Below the pieces are notes generated by a model. That model was not told the origin of the DNA. It ran no database searches and saw only the letters and a list, made by a program, of their open reading frames with translations. Shown one piece after another: positions 16,413-25,672 of a stretch of 64,000 nucleotides of DNA. Positions within the stretch are counted from its first letter, which is position 1. Every line of letters starts with the position of its first letter. A program made the translations under genes and the position numbers. Origin of the DNA: an uncultured Lachnospiraceae bacterium (GTDB lineage: Bacteria > Bacillota > Clostridia > Lachnospirales > Lachnospiraceae); contig CAKQYS010000005.1 in NCBI GenBank assembly GCA_934293375.1, positions 124,001 through 188,000 of the forward strand, written 5' to 3'.

Positions 16413-19400
16413 CTATCGAGCCACCTCAATCATCTGATCCTTAGTAAACCAATATATATAGCAGGCAGACACCTTCTTATGTGTCAGTCTCTCTAGTGCA
16501 TCCGCATAATAGCGAAGCTGCCTTTCATACTGTTCCATCGGCAGCGCATTTCGGTCTGTCTTATAATCCACAACCACTAGTGTCCCATCCTCACGCTCAT
16601 AATATACATCAATAATACCTTGTACCAGCACCTGTTCCGCTTCTGCATGTGCAGACACCGTCGTATGTTCCTCTTCCATTACAAATGCCAATGGCACAAG
16701 CATCGTGAACTGTCGTTCTTTATATAGCAGATTCTTTCGATATGCTTCTGTCATCTCCTGTGCCGGTTCTGATTTAAAAAATGCCGCAATCTCTTTTATA
16801 TTTACCGAGTCAAGCGTTGTCTCCGGCAGCATTTTCTGACCAATCTGATAGGAAATCTGCTCCAGGATCTGTGTCTGATCCCCACATACCGTAAAGTCTA
16901 AAAGCTGCATGATCCTGTGAATCAATGTACCTCTGGATGCACCTGTAACCGTCTTTGTCTGCTGCATAAATGCCGGCACTGTGTGCTCCTTCTGTCCACT
17001 CATATCATGCTGCTCCATTGAACCCCCTGCCGCTTTCAACTCGCTGACAGAATACTTGGCTTTACTGTCTGCGATATCTGCATAAGGATACTGAAAATCC
17101 ATCCGGCTGCAAAATGCCTCCAGCTTCTGTTTCACATCATCGTTCTGCTTCACCGCATCCGTAGCCTTCTGCTGCAGCACCAGATATTCTCCGGTATCCA
17201 ATAAATGCTGCCCCATATGTGCCATTTCCTTCAGCTTCAGATCCTCTTGTCTTACGAGCTGTACTGATAGCTGAAAATCTGCGGGCTGTGTACCCACATC
17301 TAATATATACTCACAACGGTTCATCCTAGACTGGTCAGGCAATGTTTTTGTCACAGCCTCATAAAACTGTGGATTCCGGATCAGACTCATCAGGATCCAG
17401 TCCATATACGAAAGTGCTTTTCTTCGATAACCGAACGGCAGTAACCGATCAGAAAGTCCGGCAATTCTTCCATATCCATCCACTGTCTGGCTAAAATCCT
17501 TCAGACAACCTGTCAGGATCAATTTCTCTTTTGCCCGCGTCATTGCCACATACAGTACACGAAACTCCTCCGCAATATCTTCTGTTTTCATATTCTCTGC
17601 AAAAACATGGTGCATCCATGTTTTCTTGCGGATCCTGCGCTTTGCATCTACATAATGTGCAGCTAGAAAATCATCTCCATGAATAATAATATCATCCTTT
17701 GCATCATTGAGATTAAACTGTCTGCTTAAACATGCGGCAAATACAATCGGGAACTCCAGACCTTTGCTCTTATGCATGCTCATGATCCTAACGATATTGT
17801 CATGCTCACCATGAATACCGGCCTCGCCCATATCCAGTTCGGCATCCTTCATCTTGGAAATATACTGTAAAAATTCATAAACACTGTATCTTCCATTCTC
17901 TCCAAACCGCATCGCACAGGAAATCAGATAATGTACATTTGCCAGCCGTCTGTCTGCACCATCTAATGCCTGCAGATATAATAAATAACCTGTATCTTTT
18001 AAAACCGCCCACATCAAAGATGCCGTATCCATATACCGGCTCTGCTCCTGCCATTGTGCAAGCCGTTTCATAAATGCGGCAATGTCCTCCTCAACATCCG
18101 AAAGACTGAAGAATGCTTCATAAAAATACGACATCCGTCCCTGTCTTTGTTCTGCCTTTACCCGTATCTGTGCAAGCCTTTCATCTGTAAATCCAAACAT
18201 TGGAGAATGCAGCACTGTTACCAGGTCAATATCCTGATATGGATTGTGTATGATAGACAGACATGCTAAAAGGGTCTGCACCTCCTGCGTATGCATAAGT
18301 CCGGAAGCCAGCTCGCTGACGACAGGAATTCCATATCTGGCAAACACCTTTAAAAATACCGGTGCTGTTACACTGACACTGCGAAACAGGATCGCAATAT
18401 CACGATACTCGGCTACCCGATAATGTTCACCATCCTCATCTAATACATATAACGGATGCTCTCCTCTCTGCCCGGTCAGTTCCAGAATCCGCTGGGCGAT
18501 CATACAAGCCTCAGCTTCTAATTTATCAGGCTCCATTGCCTCACTGTCATCGTATGCATTGCCATATGCTGTTTCATCATAAATCATCAATTCGGTACTG
18601 TCACTGACCGTACATCCCTGTGCGGGAGGAAATGTCATGCCGGGTACCAGAGCAGCCGAGGCATCATAGGTAATACCGCCAAAATCAGCACTCATCAGTT
18701 GATAAAACATATAATTCACTGCCTCTAACACAACCGCACGGCTTCTGAAATTACATTTCAGATCTATTTTTCTTTGATCCCCGATGCTTTGGTAAGCTGC
18801 GTATTTATGCATAAACAGATCCGGTCTTGCCATTCGGAACCGATAAATACTCTGTTTTACATCTCCAACCATAAACATATTATAATGTGCATCGTCTTTG
18901 CCGGAGATCGCACTCAGAATATCCTCCTGTAAAAAATTGCTGTCCTGATATTCATCGATCATAATCTCCTGATACTGCCGCTGGTATTCTTTTGCAACCG
19001 CTGTCGGTCCATTCTCATCTGTCAGGATCCTGAGTGCAAAATGTTCCACATCCGAGAAATCCAACATACCCTCTGCAATCTTCTTCTCATCCAGACACCG
19101 CATATACGCCTCTGTGATCTTCAACAATACCTGCATATGCTGCCTGATATTATCCATTTCCAAAAGCAGGGTATCCGGACTCAGATTCTCAAACATAGCA
19201 CACAGCTTATCTACCGCCTGCTTATACTGCTTGCGGCTGTCCTTCACAAACTCAGCCAGTTCCTCACTCACATCTTTCTTTTTGATTGCCTTTGCCCTAG
19301 CCCATTCCCTGTTACTGCATGCCGCCTGCATGGCAGCAAAGCTGCCGGTATGTACCTTTTCTAACACACCATCCAGCATCTGCATATCCATGTCACAAGT

Positions 19401-20141
19401 CACCGAAAAATCTTCCAATCCGGGGTCTTTCCCACACACCCGTTTTACATATTCCATATCCATTCTGCATCCTGACAGCATCTGATACAGATATTCCACA
19501 TAACTCTGATACCAATGTTTCTCCTCGACCTGTTCGATCTGCGTCATGTCCAATGCAGTCCTCGCATCTAAAATCCACTGATACGGATCCGGATAACTGG
19601 CCGCCTTTTTTGCAATACCTGTTATATAGGCTTCAATCTGTACATCGGACTTGTCGGCACCATAACAATCCACGAAATCAAGGAATGCGGGATCCGCCTT
19701 GTCATATGCCTCTTCCAGCACCTGTTCTAATGCATCCGCAGACAACGCTGCAAGTTCCGCACTATCAGCAATCATAAATCCGGGATCAAGTCCCAACACC
19801 TGAAAATGTTCTCTTACCACCTGCAGACAAAAACTGTCGATCGTTGTGATTGATGCGTTATGGATCAGTGCTAACTGCCTGACGAGATGTTCATCTGCAG
19901 GATTCTCCTCAAGACATTGATAAAGTGCCTTTGTGATCTTCTCTCGCATCTGCGCGGCAGCAGCATTGGTAAATGTCACAACTAAGAGTGCATCAATATC
20001 CATCGGATTCTTCGCATCCGTAATCTTTGTGATAATGCGTTCTACCAAAACCGCTGTTTTACCGGAACCGGCAGCGGCAGAAACTAACAGATCACAATCT
20101 CTTGTATCGATCACGCTCTGTTGATCAGCTGTCCATTTCAT
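16413..20141 (-). CDS. addA: ATP-dependent helicase/nuclease subunit A
   Basis: The AddA subunit (1242 residues) of the AddAB enzyme, the Firmicutes counterpart of RecBCD, which resects double-strand breaks for recombination. The superfamily I helicase has Walker A SAAAGSGKT at 21-29, VTFTNAAAAQMREKI, IDEYQDSN, GDVKQSIYRFR and VLYVAMTRAKEKL. The C-terminal nuclease has VVVDYKTDRN near residue 1190, so the nuclease site is intact. The ATG at 20141 follows GAGGAG and overlaps addB by 17 bp. A longer frame starting at 20249 has no site. Confidence 0.96.
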   Translation of the reverse strand: MKWTADQQSVIDTRDCDLLVSAAAGSGKTAVLVERIITKITDAKNPMDIDALLVVTFTNAAAAQMREKITKALYQCLEENPADEHLVRQLALIHNASITTIDSFCLQVVREHFQVLGLDPGFMIADSAELAALSADALEQVLEEAYDKADPAFLDFVDCYGADKSDVQIEAYITGIAKKAASYPDPYQWILDARTALDMTQIEQVEEKHWYQSYVEYLYQMLSGCRMDMEYVKRVCGKDPGLEDFSVTCDMDMQMLDGVLEKVHTGSFAAMQAACSNREWARAKAIKKKDVSEELAEFVKDSRKQYKQAVDKLCAMFENLSPDTLLLEMDNIRQHMQVLLKITEAYMRCLDEKKIAEGMLDFSDVEHFALRILTDENGPTAVAKEYQRQYQEIMIDEYQDSNFLQEDILSAISGKDDAHYNMFMVGDVKQSIYRFRMARPDLFMHKYAAYQSIGDQRKIDLKCNFRSRAVVLEAVNYMFYQLMSADFGGITYDASAALVPGMTFPPAQGCTVSDSTELMIYDETAYGNAYDDSEAMEPDKLEAEACMIAQRILELTGQRGEHPLYVLDEDGEHYRVAEYRDIAILFRSVSVTAPVFLKVFARYGIPVVSELASGLMHTQEVQTLLACLSIIHNPYQDIDLVTVLHSPMFGFTDERLAQIRVKAEQRQGRMSYFYEAFFSLSDVEEDIAAFMKRLAQWQEQSRYMDTASLMWAVLKDTGYLLYLQALDGADRRLANVHYLISCAMRFGENGRYSVYEFLQYISKMKDAELDMGEAGIHGEHDNIVRIMSMHKSKGLEFPIVFAACLSRQFNLNDAKDDIIIHGDDFLAAHYVDAKRRIRKKTWMHHVFAENMKTEDIAEEFRVLYVAMTRAKEKLILTGCLKDFSQTVDGYGRIAGLSDRLLPFGYRRKALSYMDWILMSLIRNPQFYEAVTKTLPDQSRMNRCEYILDVGTQPADFQLSVQLVRQEDLKLKEMAHMGQHLLDTGEYLVLQQKATDAVKQNDDVKQKLEAFCSRMDFQYPYADIADSKAKYSVSELKAAGGSMEQHDMSGQKEHTVPAFMQQTKTVTGASRGTLIHRIMQLLDFTVCGDQTQILEQISYQIGQKMLPETTLDSVNIKEIAAFFKSEPAQEMTEAYRKNLLYKERQFTMLVPLAFVMEEEHTTVSAHAEAEQVLVQGIIDVYYEREDGTLVVVDYKTDRNALPMEQYERQLRYYADALERLTHKKVSACYIYWFTKDQMIEVAR

Positions 20142-23100
20142 TTGTGACACACTCCTCTCTTGTTTTTTTCTTAAAATACCGGTATCCACCACCGACTGAC
20201 GGATCAAACATACAAATGCCCGCATACTGACAGTAAGTGCAGGCCTCATGCGTCTGGTCGATCCGGTAAGGATTCACCTCTATATTTCCACTATACATTT
20301 TCTTTCCAAGTTCCGCTGCAACCTGCATTGCATAGTCACACACCGAGGTAAAACCACTCTCTGAAACCAGTGCCTTGGTATCCCGGAATGTTCCGTCCTT
20401 TTTAGGGGTAAGCGGCAACACAGCTCCAGCCGCATTATCTATAAGCCGGATGCGCTCCGGATCCTCGATCGTAAGCCCGTTCAACCTCGAATTTTTGCAT
20501 TTCAGATCATCGATCTCCTGCTCAGATATCTCTGTTGTGTTCACCTGTGCAAGCTGATCATTCAGATGAAAATAATACATACCCACCGGCACGATCCTGC
20601 GATCCGGATACTGCGTCTTTGCCCATGCACATACCGCACGCATATACACCAGCAGCTGGATCTGTAATCCATAATACAGCTTGGTATAATCGATATCCTT
20701 ATTGCCGGATTTGTAATCTATGATCTGAACATACACACAATCCTTTGCATCATCCACAAACACATCCACCCGGTCTATCACGCCCTTCAGATTCATTGTG
20801 ACGGAATCTGACAGCCGAAGCTGCAAAAGAGATAACTTCCCACCCCCAAATGTCAGTTCAAATGCCGTCGGAGTCATGCTTCCGGATGCCAATTGACGTT
20901 TCAGTACATGCATGGACTTAAGACACACGCGTTCCAATATCTGATAGAGATACGCATTCCTTCCATTGCCCGAAAACAGTTCCCGGTATTCCTCCTGTGA
21001 GATGATCGCCGCAAATGTCTTACGGGTCTGTTCCATCACCTCTGCTTCGGATGCAAGCCGTATCCCCTTTCGTTCTTCAAACCATGTAAATACCTGCTCC
21101 ATCACGGCATGCAGAATCGTACCGGTGTCCGATGTCTTCACTTCAAACATCTGCTGTTCCTTCAATCGGAGTCCATATTCCAGAAAATAGGCATATGCAC
21201 ATCCCGCATAGCGTTCCAGTCTGGAAATCGTTGCCTCCGGCTGATCTCCATACAACGCCTTCACGATATTCTTCGGCAGATCCTGCTTCACATAAGGATA
21301 CAGCATACCAGCAAGCATCATCTCTTCCTCATGTGTCTCCTGATAATATGACAGCAGTATCTTGAGGTCCTCTGGTACATCTGCTTTACTATCCTCACGA
21401 TACCGCAGAAGTTCCTGTATCAGAAGCTGTGCCCCCTCCTGCATGGTATAAATCTGTCCACTGTGATCCGGCGCGTGCAGTTCCTCTATCATGACAGCCG
21501 GACATACTGCCGTCACACGGGAGATCAGATATGACGGTCTGACAGCTTTATTGTCGGATGCCAGCTTGTGATAGGAGATATACAGCTTATCGGACGGTTT
21601 TGTCAGCAGCAGATACAGATAAAACTGCTCTTCATAGCTCTTGATCCTTCCGGATGGTGCCAATGTGATCATACCGGACAGCCGCTCCTTGTCCCTGTCA
21701 CTTAAGATCGTACCACGGGATCCTTTTTTAGGTATTACACCTTCATTGGCATTGATCAAAAACAGCACTTTAATATCCTGTAGTCTGGTTCTCATAATAT
21801 CACCCATGATCACATGATCCTGCCCCTGTGGTATCATCCCGATATCCAATGCCATTACACCTGCTTCCAGCACCGTATAAAAGGCATCCGATTTCATTTT
21901 CTCATCTCCGAGAATATCTACCAGCTTATCAAACAATTCCATTGTTTTTCCATATATCTGTTCATAGATCCCCGCCTGTGCATGATCCATGCTGTCAGCA
22001 AACTGTTGTGCCTGCACCGACAGCTTATCCTCCAGCTCCAGTTCACAGCTAAATTGATATACAGCCTTTAAATAATCCCTGACCGTCTGTCCTTCTATCA
22101 TATTCTCGAACATCTGCATCTCTTCCATAAATGCCTGCCGAAGTGACTCCACATTCTCATCCCGGCACACAAGCCCAAATCCGGACTTTGAATTAACATT
22201 TCTTGCCAATGCATAATTTTCGATCAATCCGGCCTGATCTGCCCGGACACATCTGCAATATCCACTCTTGATATAAGCGATCACATCTGTTCTTCTATAG
22301 CCATATGCCACAATTCTCCACAAAGACAACAGCCATGATACGAACGGATTTTTCCGCATATCTGTATTCTGATCCACAAAATACGGGATTGCGTATTCGT
22401 TAAACAATTCTTCTGCCAGATATGCCACTCCTCCAAGATCACCTGTCACAACAGCAATATCCCGATATCGATATCCCTGTGCAATCAGTTTTCTGATCGT
22501 TCTCGCCGTCTCACAGATTTCCTCTCTCGCTGTGCGTGCTGCAAAGATATGCAGATCGTCGGACACCCCCTCAAAGGCTCTATACGGAAATGTAAACAGG
22601 TTCTGTTCCAGATGCGCTAGCAGCTTTGATCCTTTGTGTCTATGGTTCTCAGACAGCTCCGCTATATCGTTATCCACTGAAAAATCAATCTCTGTATGAT
22701 CCCGGAGCAATCCCATAATATTCTGAAATGTCTGATATCCCATATGAAACAGATGATGCTCTCTTGCAAATTCCTGTCTCGGCATCGGCATTGTGATCGC
22801 AAATTGCATGGAAGACGCTACATACATCAGACGATTCAGCATGACATACTGTACCGGAGTAAATCCGGTGAATCCATCAAAGTACAAAACTGCTCCCGAT
22901 AACTTATGAGATTCCTCCACATAAGCACCGGCATAGTCTAACAGCTGCTCCGCAACAATGTACTGTCCTTCCATGTATTCCATAAAATAATCGTAGATCA
23001 ACAGCAGATCGTGCAGCTTCATATACAATGCTCCCGTATGATCCAGTGCTTCCATCGCACTGGCAACATCCTCCCTGTGCACACCATACTGAAACAGCTC

Positions 23101-23493
23101 ACAGATCATGGATTTCATTTCATCATGGAAACCGGCTCTATGACTGGAACGCCCAAAGATCAGAAGTTCCTTTGCATGTACCTCTAACAGGTGACTGATC
23201 ACCATTGTCTTGCCCAGATCCTCTAATACCTGATTTGTCTTCACCGACATCTCTTCAAAGATACGATATGCCAGTCTGTCAAAGCTCAGAATATCAATAT
23301 CTATAATTCCACCATCCGGATGCAGCTTCGACATTCTTCTCTGTGTCTCCATCGTAAACTGCTCCGGCACGATCATATAATAATTATGCTCCCTGTCTTT
23401 GATAGACCGGGTGATCATATCCTGGCACAGCCTCTGTGTCTTCCCTGACCCACTTCTACCAAGCACAAGCTTCACATTACATGTCATACGCAT
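20125..23493 (-). CDS. addB: ATP-dependent helicase/nuclease subunit B
   Basis: The AddB subunit (1122 residues), which provides a second nuclease domain and Chi recognition in the AddAB complex. The N-terminal Walker A is GRSGSGKT at 12-19. The C-terminal nuclease motif is IIDYKSGNKD. The iron-sulfur cysteines are visible as YAGCAYAYF plus the terminal CTYCQYAGIC set, matching the four-cysteine cluster of AddB. The start is the ATG at 23493 or the ATG two codons later; GGAGAAGAG lies upstream of both. It is the first gene of the addB-addA-folC group. Confidence 0.95.
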   Translation of the reverse strand: MRMTCNVKLVLGRSGSGKTQRLCQDMITRSIKDREHNYYMIVPEQFTMETQRRMSKLHPDGGIIDIDILSFDRLAYRIFEEMSVKTNQVLEDLGKTMVISHLLEVHAKELLIFGRSSHRAGFHDEMKSMICELFQYGVHREDVASAMEALDHTGALYMKLHDLLLIYDYFMEYMEGQYIVAEQLLDYAGAYVEESHKLSGAVLYFDGFTGFTPVQYVMLNRLMYVASSMQFAITMPMPRQEFAREHHLFHMGYQTFQNIMGLLRDHTEIDFSVDNDIAELSENHRHKGSKLLAHLEQNLFTFPYRAFEGVSDDLHIFAARTAREEICETARTIRKLIAQGYRYRDIAVVTGDLGGVAYLAEELFNEYAIPYFVDQNTDMRKNPFVSWLLSLWRIVAYGYRRTDVIAYIKSGYCRCVRADQAGLIENYALARNVNSKSGFGLVCRDENVESLRQAFMEEMQMFENMIEGQTVRDYLKAVYQFSCELELEDKLSVQAQQFADSMDHAQAGIYEQIYGKTMELFDKLVDILGDEKMKSDAFYTVLEAGVMALDIGMIPQGQDHVIMGDIMRTRLQDIKVLFLINANEGVIPKKGSRGTILSDRDKERLSGMITLAPSGRIKSYEEQFYLYLLLTKPSDKLYISYHKLASDNKAVRPSYLISRVTAVCPAVMIEELHAPDHSGQIYTMQEGAQLLIQELLRYREDSKADVPEDLKILLSYYQETHEEEMMLAGMLYPYVKQDLPKNIVKALYGDQPEATISRLERYAGCAYAYFLEYGLRLKEQQMFEVKTSDTGTILHAVMEQVFTWFEERKGIRLASEAEVMEQTRKTFAAIISQEEYRELFSGNGRNAYLYQILERVCLKSMHVLKRQLASGSMTPTAFELTFGGGKLSLLQLRLSDSVTMNLKGVIDRVDVFVDDAKDCVYVQIIDYKSGNKDIDYTKLYYGLQIQLLVYMRAVCAWAKTQYPDRRIVPVGMYYFHLNDQLAQVNTTEISEQEIDDLKCKNSRLNGLTIEDPERIRLIDNAAGAVLPLTPKKDGTFRDTKALVSESGFTSVCDYAMQVAAELGKKMYSGNIEVNPYRIDQTHEACTYCQYAGICMFDPSVGGGYRYFKKKTREECVTNEMDS

Positions 23494-23597
23494 ACGAATC
23501 TCTTCTCCAATCTAAAATTATTTGTCATAATCAAAGTCCAAAAGTAATACTATTATAGCAAACACGAACACCAAATTCATGGAAAAGGGGAAATTAA

Positions 23598-24032
23598 ATG
23601 GAAAAAACGAAAAAAATCATTGTATTGAAAGCGCGTGAATTCATATACACATTAATCTTTGCAGCCCTGATTCTCCTTCTGGTCTTTGTACTGATCCGGA
23701 TGTTCTCCTCCAAGGATCATGCAGTCTCAACCAATGCAGATGTATACATACCCGGTGTCTATACCTCAAATGTGGCTCTTGGAAATAACTCCCTTAATGT
23801 GGAGGTAACACTGGATAGCGATCGTGTCACGCATGTAGAATTCGTAAATACCGATGAATCGATCACCACAATGTATCCACTGTTAGATACTACGCTGGAC
23901 GAAATAAATGCACAACTGGCTACAGTGGATTCCCCTGAAGATCTCACATTTTCAGGAGAAAACCAGTACACGACAACCATCATCAAGCAGGCCATCCTAG
24001 CCGCTGCTAAGAAGGCCGAAATCCATCCGTAA
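23598..24032 (+). CDS. Membrane-anchored FMN-bind-like protein
   Basis: A 144-residue protein with a short basic N-terminus, one membrane helix (about residues 17-35) and an outward domain. The stretch PGVYTSNVALGNNSLNVEVT, then VTHVEF and the terminal TTIIKQAILAAAKKA, resembles the FMN_bind fold found in NqrC/RnfG-related proteins. The usual flavin-attachment motif SGAT is not evident, so flavin binding is doubtful. The ATG has AAAAGGGG upstream. Its stop codon directly abuts the stop of the convergent next gene with no base between them. Confidence 0.7.
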   Translation: MEKTKKIIVLKAREFIYTLIFAALILLLVFVLIRMFSSKDHAVSTNADVYIPGVYTSNVALGNNSLNVEVTLDSDRVTHVEFVNTDESITTMYPLLDTTLDEINAQLATVDSPEDLTFSGENQYTTTIIKQAILAAAKKAEIHP

Positions 24033-24773
24033 TCAGTTATGCATTTTCGTTTGTAAATTAAATCCTTTTTTTCGATAGAAGGCAGCTTTGACCGGTCTAA
24101 ATCTTGTCGGGTTAAAGTTGCCTCTTCCCCGGTAGGCCAGTCTGGCCAGATAATATGCCGAAGAAATCCCATCTCTCACATAATTGGGTGATCTGAAAAA
24201 AGCCGGCCGATGCTCTGATGCATCTGCATAATCAAGAAGATTTCCCTCAAATACCACATCGTAATCTTTCAAAACATCTATCAACTGTTCCGGCGTATAC
24301 TGATACGCACTCTTGGATACCCGTATCGGTACACCCATGATCGTGAGCAAAAACACAATAAATTCAGAACAGGTAAATGCCTTATAAGTCCGGATACCCC
24401 GAAACAGAGGGTAGGTCAGCACCGAATACAGATTATACATATACGACTCCCTGTCATGCAGCACATGCCGGATACTCCTGGCCCCGATCATATACTGTGT
24501 TTTGGTCACCGGGATCCGGTATATTCTGACAGGTACATTTTTCACCTTATTCAGTGTGAAACGCTCCGGATATTCTCGTACAAGTCCTGCAACAACCGGT
24601 ACCCGGGAACGGTACCTCGCAAACCCATACATATGCTTCAGGTCTGCATCAAATGCAATTGAAGAATGGCTATAGGTATTTCCTGTGATCCGGCGGATCG
24701 TCCTCGCAAACCCTGTCTGTGTCTGAGACAGCATAATATACACATAATACTGCTTCTGCGTTACTGCCTGCAT
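24033..24773 (-). CDS. Permuted NlpC/P60-like cysteine peptidase-fold protein
   Basis: A 246-residue protein resembling circularly permuted papain-like (YiiX/DUF830-type) enzymes. The putative catalytic His is in GNTYSHSSIAFD near residue 35 and the putative Cys in AFTCSEFIVFLL near residue 133. This His-before-Cys order defines the permuted group. There is no signal peptide. Substrates in this group include cell-wall peptides and lipids, so the specific activity is unknown. It overlaps the end of the upstream beta-helix gene by 13 bp. The start site has a weak ribosome binding site. Confidence 0.65.
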   Translation of the reverse strand: MQAVTQKQYYVYIMLSQTQTGFARTIRRITGNTYSHSSIAFDADLKHMYGFARYRSRVPVVAGLVREYPERFTLNKVKNVPVRIYRIPVTKTQYMIGARSIRHVLHDRESYMYNLYSVLTYPLFRGIRTYKAFTCSEFIVFLLTIMGVPIRVSKSAYQYTPEQLIDVLKDYDVVFEGNLLDYADASEHRPAFFRSPNYVRDGISSAYYLARLAYRGRGNFNPTRFRPVKAAFYRKKGFNLQTKMHN

Positions 24774-25429
24774 GCGATCTCGCCCTTCTTCTTATAAATA
24801 CTGTTTGCCGGGATATAACCCCGCACCATAGATAACGGATATACATGAGAATGACTGCCTACCACGGTTCCCGGGTTTAATACACTGTTGCAGCCAACCT
24901 CTACATAATCTCCCAACATAGCACCGAATTTCTTACATCCGGTATCCAGATCAAATCCATCCCCTTTGACATGCACGATTGTCTTATCCTGCTTTACATT
25001 AGATGTGATAGAACCTGCTCCCATATGTGACATATATCCTAAGATGGAATCCCCCACATAATTGTAATGCGGGACCTGAACATGATTAAACAAAATAACA
25101 TTCTTAAGCTCTGTAGAGTTGCCTACCACGCAGTCCTTTCCAACAAGTGCATTGCCTCTGATAAACGCACACTGTCTGACCTCTGTATTCGGACCAATGA
25201 TTGCCGGTCCCTTGATATAGGCAGTGGGAAAGACCGTAGCAGTCTTATGGATCCACACATCCTCTCCCCGCTTGTCATATTCCTCCTCCGGAAGTGTCTT
25301 TCCAAGCTCCAATATAAAATCATGAATGGCAGCCAGTGCCTCCCATGGATAGGTGTATCCGGAAAGCAATGGCTTTGCCTGTGTTTCGTTCAAATCATAT
25401 AATTGTGCGATTGTCAACATTTCTGTCAT
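24761..25429 (-). CDS. Left-handed beta-helix protein, GlmU-like
   Basis: A 222-residue protein built of hexapeptide repeats (for example AYIKGPAIIGPNTEVRQCAF, ALVGKDCVVGNSTELKN). This indicates a trimeric left-handed beta helix as in the acetyltransferase half of GlmU. Such proteins are often labelled UDP-N-acetylglucosamine pyrophosphorylase-related, but no nucleotidyltransferase domain is present here. The ATG has AAAGGAGAG upstream. Downstream of it lies the NlpC-like gene. The repeat element begins about 40 bp upstream of its start. Confidence 0.75.
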   Translation of the reverse strand: MTEMLTIAQLYDLNETQAKPLLSGYTYPWEALAAIHDFILELGKTLPEEEYDKRGEDVWIHKTATVFPTAYIKGPAIIGPNTEVRQCAFIRGNALVGKDCVVGNSTELKNVILFNHVQVPHYNYVGDSILGYMSHMGAGSITSNVKQDKTIVHVKGDGFDLDTGCKKFGAMLGDYVEVGCNSVLNPGTVVGSHSHVYPLSMVRGYIPANSIYKKKGEIACRQ

Positions 25430-25467
25430 GATGATCTCTCCTTTTTATTTCTTTTCTCCGTAGATAA

Positions 25468-25668
25468 TTACGAAACTCTCAATTACGATTGCGACTATGT
25501 GCATATTGCATAATGTATAAGCAGGTACTTGAAGAACGCCGGTTCTTAACGAAGTCAAGCTACGCATTGACTGAGTTTAGCACCGCTGCGTGATGAAGTA
25601 GCGAGAGCGTGCCTGCGATACATTGTGCAATATGCACATAACATCAACAACTTCAAGGAGTTTCGCAA
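25468..25668. repeat. Palindromic MITE-like repeat, copy A
   Basis: A 201-bp element bounded by the inverted ends TTACGAAACTC (25468-25478) and GAGTTTCGCAA (25658-25668). Inside, 25496-25518 and 25618-25640 are an inverted repeat with 22 of 23 bases matching. A second copy lies inverted at 59889-60079; the flanking thirds are almost identical between copies, while the centre (about 25542-25582) differs. It carries no gene. It ends 5 bp before the topB stop codon and could act in the RNA as a long hairpin. Confidence 0.85.
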
Positions 25669-25672
25669 TTGT

